A DNA stretch of 64,000 nucleotides, taken from contig JABBOT010000010.1 of the NCBI GenBank assembly GCA_016165875.1, positions 14,533,357-14,597,356 on the forward strand. The letters run 5' to 3'. The translations under genes and the position numbers were made by a program. Source of the stretch: Acanthopleura granulata. Lineage: Eukaryota; Mollusca; Polyplacophora; Chitonida; Chitonidae. Shown here in pieces: positions 63,401 to 64,000 of this stretch (position 1 is the stretch's first letter; every line of letters starts with the position of its first letter). The notes beneath the pieces were generated by a model. It did no database searches and was not told the origin of the DNA. It saw only the letters and a program-made list of their open reading frames with translations.

Positions 63401-63800
63401 TGAATGCGGCTGTATATTTGCACCCACACACCCTTAATAACTATGACCCTGGCCACAGAACCATGCCTGTTTTTCATGCTCCATTAAACCTGACCGTGTA
63501 ACAGTGACATTTGTACTGAATAAACCATGAGTAAAATATGTTATGTAACTTATTTGTGTATCCAGTTAAACGACAGATGTATTAGGCCACCAGGCACAGA
63601 TGTGACAAATGTGACATTTATATGAGGTGATGAAGTATTTTGTTTCAGGAAGCTAAAGTTACACAATCTAGACATTGGCAACACTTGTATAACGTTACTG
63701 TGTGTTTATATTTTGCAGACCAAGGTCACGATCAAGGTCAAGAGGCAGGTCTGAGCAAGAAAACCGACGAGACAGAAAAGGTCATTCGATCCACAATTGA
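30383..63800 (+). CDS. CLASRP: CLASRP (CLK4-associating SR-rich protein), whole coding span, 17 exons
   Basis: Nuclear SR-related protein of the SFRS16/SWAP2 family, known to bind CLK-family kinases and to influence alternative splicing. Joining 17 exons gives 2004 nt, 667 residues plus TGA, about the vertebrate length. Visible order: conserved N-terminus MWHEARKQERRIRG (1-14); DRY_EERY region with DRFD at 78-81 and EERMCCYESYR at 107-117; SEEQCLYQIYVDE (from 128); KLSEKKAAIG in exons 5-6; acidic stretch in exon 6; GRKISPPSYA near 276; ITSFGG at 315-320; RS domain about 295-490; a second conserved block LRKKMQAALNRQ in exon 14; a charged E/R-rich segment in exon 16; and a last short RS tail RPRSRSRSRG. 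All junctions are GT-AG and all phases fit. The start is preceded by A at -3. Uncertainties: the exon 11 donor is weak, and one extra exon may lie in intron 13. Family identity is near certain. Confidence 0.95.
30751..30848 (+). CDS. CLASRP: CLASRP exon 2
   Basis: Residues 34-66 (KLDPTQFLRLHGRPLKIHLD and on). Acceptor CACAG, donor GTGAGT. The last codon is split AT|G. It matches the DPxQFLxxHGR segment of vertebrate CLASRP. Confidence 0.93.
31385..31661 (+). repeat. 54-bp tandem repeat, five copies
   Basis: Five almost identical 54-bp units (each containing tggtgtttgctcatgagatt and accaatcaatcagcc) in CLASRP intron 2. One copy differs by a single base (gccgt for gccat). The unit is a multiple of three, so a 99-codon frame runs through it; the gene model does not need it and no splice sites flank it. 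Confidence 0.9.
32093..32191 (+). CDS. CLASRP: CLASRP exon 3
   Basis: Residues 66-99 with MPWRGNPNNMIDRFDVRANL, the DRFD half of the DRY_EERY domain. Acceptor TTTTTGCAG. The frame stays open past the exon to 32312. The donor GTATGT at 32192 is chosen because only it leaves phase 2, which exon 4 needs; the nearby GTAATG at 32187 leaves phase 0 and does not fit. Confidence 0.88.
32619..32701 (+). CDS. CLASRP: CLASRP exon 4
   Basis: Residues 99-127, LSESQEREERMCCYESYRTL and on: the EERY half of the domain. Acceptor ACCACAG, donor GTAAGT, exit phase 1. Confidence 0.93.
33256..33277. repeat. (TA)n microsatellite
   Basis: catatatatatatatg in CLASRP intron 4; a similar (TA)7 tract is at about 34339-34352 in intron 6. 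Confidence 0.6.
33582..33640 (-). repeat. SINE 3' tail
   Basis: Minus-strand copy of the common tail: agtgaaatattcatgagtac then ggcataaaacaccaatcaaa, in CLASRP intron 4, about 80 bp before exon 5. Confidence 0.65.
33721..33811 (+). CDS. CLASRP: CLASRP exon 5
   Basis: Residues 127-157, SEEQCLYQIYVDEQFGPV then a charged EEEKKK stretch. Acceptor TTTCTTTCAG, donor GTATGT, exit phase 2. The frame reads on into the intron to 33917, so the family match and phase set the exon end. Confidence 0.92.
34090..34208 (+). CDS. CLASRP: CLASRP exon 6
   Basis: Residues 157-197. Starts LSEKKAAIGFSYGE, matching the KLAEKKASIGYTYE block of vertebrate CLASRP, then an acidic Glu/Asp/Ser stretch. Acceptor GTGTCAG, donor GTAGGC (weak at position 5 onward), exit phase 1. 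Confidence 0.92.
34283..34327 (+). repeat. SINE 3' tail
   Basis: ttgagaacggtgtaaaacac then caatcaaatacataaaat in CLASRP intron 6. Confidence 0.6.
34840..34936 (+). CDS. CLASRP: CLASRP exon 7
   Basis: Residues 197-229: VTLDVDTLTPEQITQLNQ then FGMSEDDYIR, matching the DVDELNQEQVADLNK and YGMADGDFVR region. Acceptor GTGTTTCAG, donor GTGAGG, exit phase 2. Confidence 0.93.
35390..35468 (+). repeat. SINE 3' tail
   Basis: ttgttgagtacagcgtaaaa then caccaatcaaataaaataaa in CLASRP intron 7, just before exon 8. Confidence 0.65.
35579..35657 (+). CDS. CLASRP: CLASRP exon 8
   Basis: Residues 229-255: LLTKDKEEMETLRQAKLLEE then KAQFS, a helical charged segment. Acceptor GTTAACAG, donor GTGAGT, exit phase 0. 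The following intron carries the 134-bp tandem array. Confidence 0.92.
35877..38296 (+). repeat. 134-bp satellite-like tandem array, 18 copies
   Basis: Units start at 35881, 36015, 36149, 36283, 36424 and then every 134 bp to 38166. Each holds gaaggaacattccca, ggttgtgtgtttattgtgac, then ggcagcattatgcttttg and aggggacctttgtgac. One 7-bp insertion (extra tttgaca) precedes the copy at 36424. Copies differ at a few sites, notably tatggac/tatgaac, which alternates through copies 5-9 and hints at 268-bp dimers. Lies wholly inside CLASRP intron 8. The unit is not a multiple of three. Confidence 0.95.
38334..38622 (-). repeat. tRNA-derived SINE, full length, family D
   Basis: Read on the minus strand: ccgccaggatagcgcagttg, then gtagagcgtccgctttctga (A-box arm and anticodon-like region), gatcagggttcaaagatggg (B-box), a unique middle, and the tail agtgaaatattcttgagtag. 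The 3' end at 38334 has (GAAT)n. Sits in intron 8 between the 134-bp array and exon 9. Confidence 0.75.
38802..38875 (+). CDS. CLASRP: CLASRP exon 9
   Basis: Residues 256-280: GRKSRRERRAFKEKKMAGRK then ISPP, matching GRRSRRQRREFREKR and GRKISPPSYA of the family. Acceptor TTTCCAG, donor GTACAT, exit phase 2. Confidence 0.92.
39203..39244 (+). CDS. CLASRP: CLASRP exon 10 (42 nt)
   Basis: A 42-nt exon with residues 280-294: SYAARESPKYTPYKK. It completes the ISPPSYA motif across the junction. Acceptor TTTTCAG, donor GTAAGT, exit phase 2. Confidence 0.93.
39624..39791 (+). CDS. CLASRP: CLASRP exon 11 with ITSFGG motif
   Basis: Residues 294-350. It opens the RS domain (SSSSSRSRSRSPEP), then KVLFITSFGGESDEE, a family hallmark, then a linker. 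Acceptor TTTTCAG. The frame stays open to 39966, so the end is inferred: GTCTGT at 39792 leaves the phase 2 that exon 12 needs but is a weak donor. GTCAGA inside GCCAAGTCAGAG (near 39767) also leaves phase 2 and is the alternative. Confidence 0.82.
40190..40440 (-). repeat. Degenerate ~24-bp tandem repeat
   Basis: About ten diverged units of the type gtttctgaacattttgggtg in CLASRP intron 11. They produce three repeat-like minus-strand frames, which are not genes. Confidence 0.6.
40677..41096 (+). CDS. CLASRP: CLASRP exon 12, main RS domain
   Basis: The largest exon, 420 nt, residues 350-490. It encodes most of the RS domain: RSRSPNRRRRIRSRS, then many RS/SR dipeptides, ending in SRSSRSRSRSR. 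RS domains are phosphorylated by SRPK and CLK kinases and drive protein contacts among splicing factors. Acceptor TGTTGTAG, donor GTGAGC, exit phase 2. The Arg codons are dominated by AGG/AGA/CGA in AGGTCA-like repeats; a second reading frame stays open across it as a by-product. Confidence 0.93.
41581..41650 (-). repeat. SINE 3' tail
   Basis: On the minus strand: gtaagtggaatattcctgag, taaggcgtaaaacagccaat, caaataaataat. Just upstream of CLASRP exon 13. Confidence 0.65.
41732..41860 (+). CDS. CLASRP: CLASRP exon 13
   Basis: Residues 490-533: PRSKSKSPNGTTKPVIKRYR then PSLSSNQDSDSDSKE. It is the basic and Ser/Asp-rich end of the RS domain. Acceptor GTTTTCAG, strong donor GTGAGG, exit phase 2. 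Confidence 0.88.
42162..42420 (+). repeat. tRNA-derived SINE, full length, family B
   Basis: Head ggcctccatggcttagtcgg then ttagcgcgccagcg (A-box), gcggtcgctgtgagttcc (B-box-like), central block gtacgtgggaaggtccgcca, ctctgcccggtttcctccca, tail ttcttgagtatggcataaag then caccaatcaaataaataaat. The cleanest SINE in the window, inside CLASRP intron 13. Confidence 0.85.
43147..43192 (+). CDS. CLASRP: Candidate CLASRP exon 13b (46 nt)
   Basis: A strong acceptor (TCTTTGTCCTTGCAG) precedes an open stretch coding FVPSLPSGKGLPVLQ, followed by donor GTCAGT at 43193. Entered in phase 2 it leaves phase 0, exactly what the better acceptor of exon 14 (CAG at 44774-44776) requires. Including it adds 17 residues (684 in total). 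No family match recognised; conservation of this segment is low anyway. It could be constitutive, a cassette, or chance. Confidence 0.4.
44010..44100. repeat. Dispersed-repeat-like segment with small hairpin
   Basis: tttttatagcccatcagtaa then tggtgggccatattatggga, with gcccatca/tggtgggc pairing, followed by catctgtctgtaaac. The form resembles a repeat end I associate with mollusc genomes; family not named. Confidence 0.3.
44782..44843 (+). CDS. CLASRP: CLASRP exon 14 (start 44782 or 44777)
   Basis: Residues 533-554 of the minimal model: SLTRPQERLRKKMQAALNRQ, matching LTPQEKLKLRMQKALNRQ of vertebrate CLASRP, so frame and identity are secure. Two acceptors lie five bases apart: CAG ending at 44776 and AAAAG ending at 44781. 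Direct joining to exon 13 (phase 2) needs 44782; use of 44777 (phase 0) needs an extra exon such as 43147-43192. Donor GTGAGT, exit phase 1. Confidence 0.87.
45416..45474 (+). CDS. CLASRP: CLASRP exon 15
   Basis: Residues 554-573: YKADKKAEHVRTAKMEQERM, matching FKADKKAAQEKMIQQEHER. Acceptor CTGACCGCAG, donor GTATGT, exit phase 0. Confidence 0.92.
46160..46255 (+). repeat. 24-bp tandem repeat, four copies
   Basis: Four units of catttctgagttgagttgag plus tcag, with small changes in the first and last copies. CLASRP intron 15. Confidence 0.85.
46395..46495 (+). repeat. SINE 3' end of a different family
   Basis: tgccacgatatggctgaaat, attgccaatgtggcattcag, then (CATT)n. This tail differs from the accaatcaaat tail of the other SINEs. 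It ends about 135 bp before CLASRP exon 16. Confidence 0.6.
46632..46834 (+). CDS. CLASRP: CLASRP exon 16
   Basis: Residues 574-641: DREEELRSRMLEIRRKERER, then a Ser/Asp-rich stretch and RSPSPKYIR. It corresponds to EREDELRAMARKIRMKERER and RSRSPSPRYSR of the vertebrate protein. Acceptor TATTTTTAAG (an AAG acceptor), donor GTGAGC, exit phase 2. Reading through the donor meets TGA at 46836-46838 at once. Confidence 0.91.
48955..49111 (+). repeat. SINE, family A, headless
   Basis: gagagtttgtcagttacctg, ccatgcactccgggttgcca, then a diverged tail with gaattaaataaataaatc. Aligns with the middle and 3' part of the copy at 4826-5077. Confidence 0.55.
49356..49371. promoter_or_regulatory. Two abutting full CREs in CLASRP intron 16
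   Basis: TGACGTCA at 49356-49363 directly followed by TGACGTCA at 49364-49371. Two perfect eight-base palindromes back to back are rare by chance in AT-rich DNA. Possibly an intronic enhancer or alternative promoter. Confidence 0.4.
51268..51300 (+). repeat. Short SINE tail relic
   Basis: ttaaatactactcaaataaa then taaatcag; only the end of the tail is left. An AT-rich low-complexity stretch follows to about 51360. Confidence 0.3.
55702..56588 (+). repeat. Minisatellite of ~39-bp units, 23 copies
   Basis: About 23 units of the type ctccctgtacaacctatact, then agaggtgtttctgcgt. The first three are near identical, the rest diverge. A four-unit block (about 56027-56160) is repeated next to itself (to about 56310), a small higher-order repeat. 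The 39-bp unit is a multiple of three, so 217- and 111-codon frames with 13-residue repeats run through; they have no start context or splice support and are not called genes. Confidence 0.9.
57811..57856. promoter_or_regulatory. Cluster of TAAT homeodomain-type sites
   Basis: TAATCAATTAATTAATC followed 10 bp later by GATTAATTC: several overlapping TAAT/ATTA cores. It lies in the last CLASRP intron; a second group (catcaattaattt) is at 60244-60256. Candidate developmental enhancer by composition only. Confidence 0.25.
62744..63109 (+). repeat. tRNA-derived SINE, full length, family C
   Basis: Head gagtcttggtcaagtgatta then aagcgc (A-box arm) and ctacgggttcagttccagcc (B-box), a long middle of about 200 bp, then ggtttcctccacccataaaa and the common tail ttcttgagtatggcatgaaa with caatcaaataaacagataag. 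Lies 0.6 kb before the terminal CLASRP exon. Confidence 0.75.
63719..63800 (+). CDS. CLASRP: CLASRP terminal exon 17
   Basis: Acceptor TATATTTTGCAG. The split AG|A codon continues to PRSRSRSRGRSEQENRRDRK and GHSIHN, then TGA at 63798-63800. The short RS tail in the right phase (phase 2 entry) and on the right strand fits the RS-rich C-terminus of the family. It lies 16.9 kb from exon 16, so an intervening or alternative last exon cannot be excluded. Confidence 0.8.
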
Positions 63801-64000
63801 GTCATGTGACAGCTGCAGGCCAATCAGATAACAGAATGTGTATGTCATTTGGGCAGATACTTATCGGTGCTCAGAGCGCCCAAAGGGATGTTACGTTTTC
63901 TCTGAAAACTCATCATAATAGGTTCCTGTTCCCAGGAATTTAACACACCACAACATTTGTTATTAAACACATTGCCACTTGTCAACACAGAGGGCCATTT
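63801..64000 (+). other. CLASRP: CLASRP 3' UTR, partial
   Basis: Sequence after the stop to the window edge. It has an ATTAAA polyadenylation-type hexamer at 63962-63967; cleavage could fall near the window end. No other ORF of note. Confidence 0.5.

Larger units (their letters stand above)
46835..63718 (+). other. CLASRP: CLASRP intron 16, 16.9 kb
   Basis: Half of the gene's span. No exon that fits the CLASRP frame was seen and no other gene is supported; frames at 49144-49380, 50603-50914 and 61052-61435 lack family features. It holds the CRE pair at 49356, SINEs at 48955 and 62744, the minisatellite at 55702-56588, the TAAT cluster at 57811, and a C15 run near 54150. The stretches 57480-58000, 58980-59260 and 61440-61500 are non-repetitive and could be regulatory. 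Confidence 0.7.

Overview
This is an animal nuclear genome window: AT-rich, intron-rich, with GT-AG introns, many tRNA-derived SINEs, a MITE-like DNA transposon and three sizeable tandem arrays. The SINE types (tRNA-like head, a central block ending in a shared 3' tail, then AT-rich repeats) and a recurring agttatctccctt-like motif suggest a lophotrochozoan, most likely a mollusc. That assignment is inference, not proof.

The centrepiece is a complete plus-strand gene for CLASRP (CLK4-associating serine/arginine-rich protein; SFRS16/SWAP2 family, N-terminal DRY_EERY domain). Its ATG is at 30383 and its stop at 63798-63800. I could follow 17 coding exons whose junction phases all agree. The minimal model is 667 residues, close to the roughly 670 of the vertebrate protein as I recall it. 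The gene spans 33.4 kb, half of it one 16.9 kb last intron (46835-63718). A further 46-nt exon at 43147-43192 may be included and would fix an otherwise awkward acceptor choice.

The only other convincing gene is on the minus strand at 23775-26135. It has a large acidic, Ser-rich terminal exon (313-codon frame if read alone) and a phase-compatible short first exon near a CTCGCGAG promoter-type motif. I do not recognise its family. It and CLASRP are divergent, with the CLASRP 5' end probably inside 26.2-30.3 kb.

Layout: 1-23.7 kb is gene-poor, with SINEs near 4.8-5.2 and 19.7 kb, a decayed ORF cluster at 9.8-10.5 kb and an 814-bp TTAA-flanked inverted-repeat element at 21.09-21.90 kb. 23.7-26.2 kb is the unknown minus-strand gene. 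26.2-30.3 kb is the divergent intergenic or 5'-UTR region. 30.4-63.8 kb is CLASRP; its introns carry a 54-bp x5 repeat, a 134-bp x18 satellite-like array, a 24-bp x4 repeat, a 23-unit ~39-bp minisatellite and about ten SINE copies or tails. I found no RNA gene, CRISPR array, virus or prokaryote-like operon, and nothing I would call a new molecular system. The best leads are the unknown acidic gene, the possible CLASRP cassette exon, the giant last intron with its tandem CRE, and the TTAA element.
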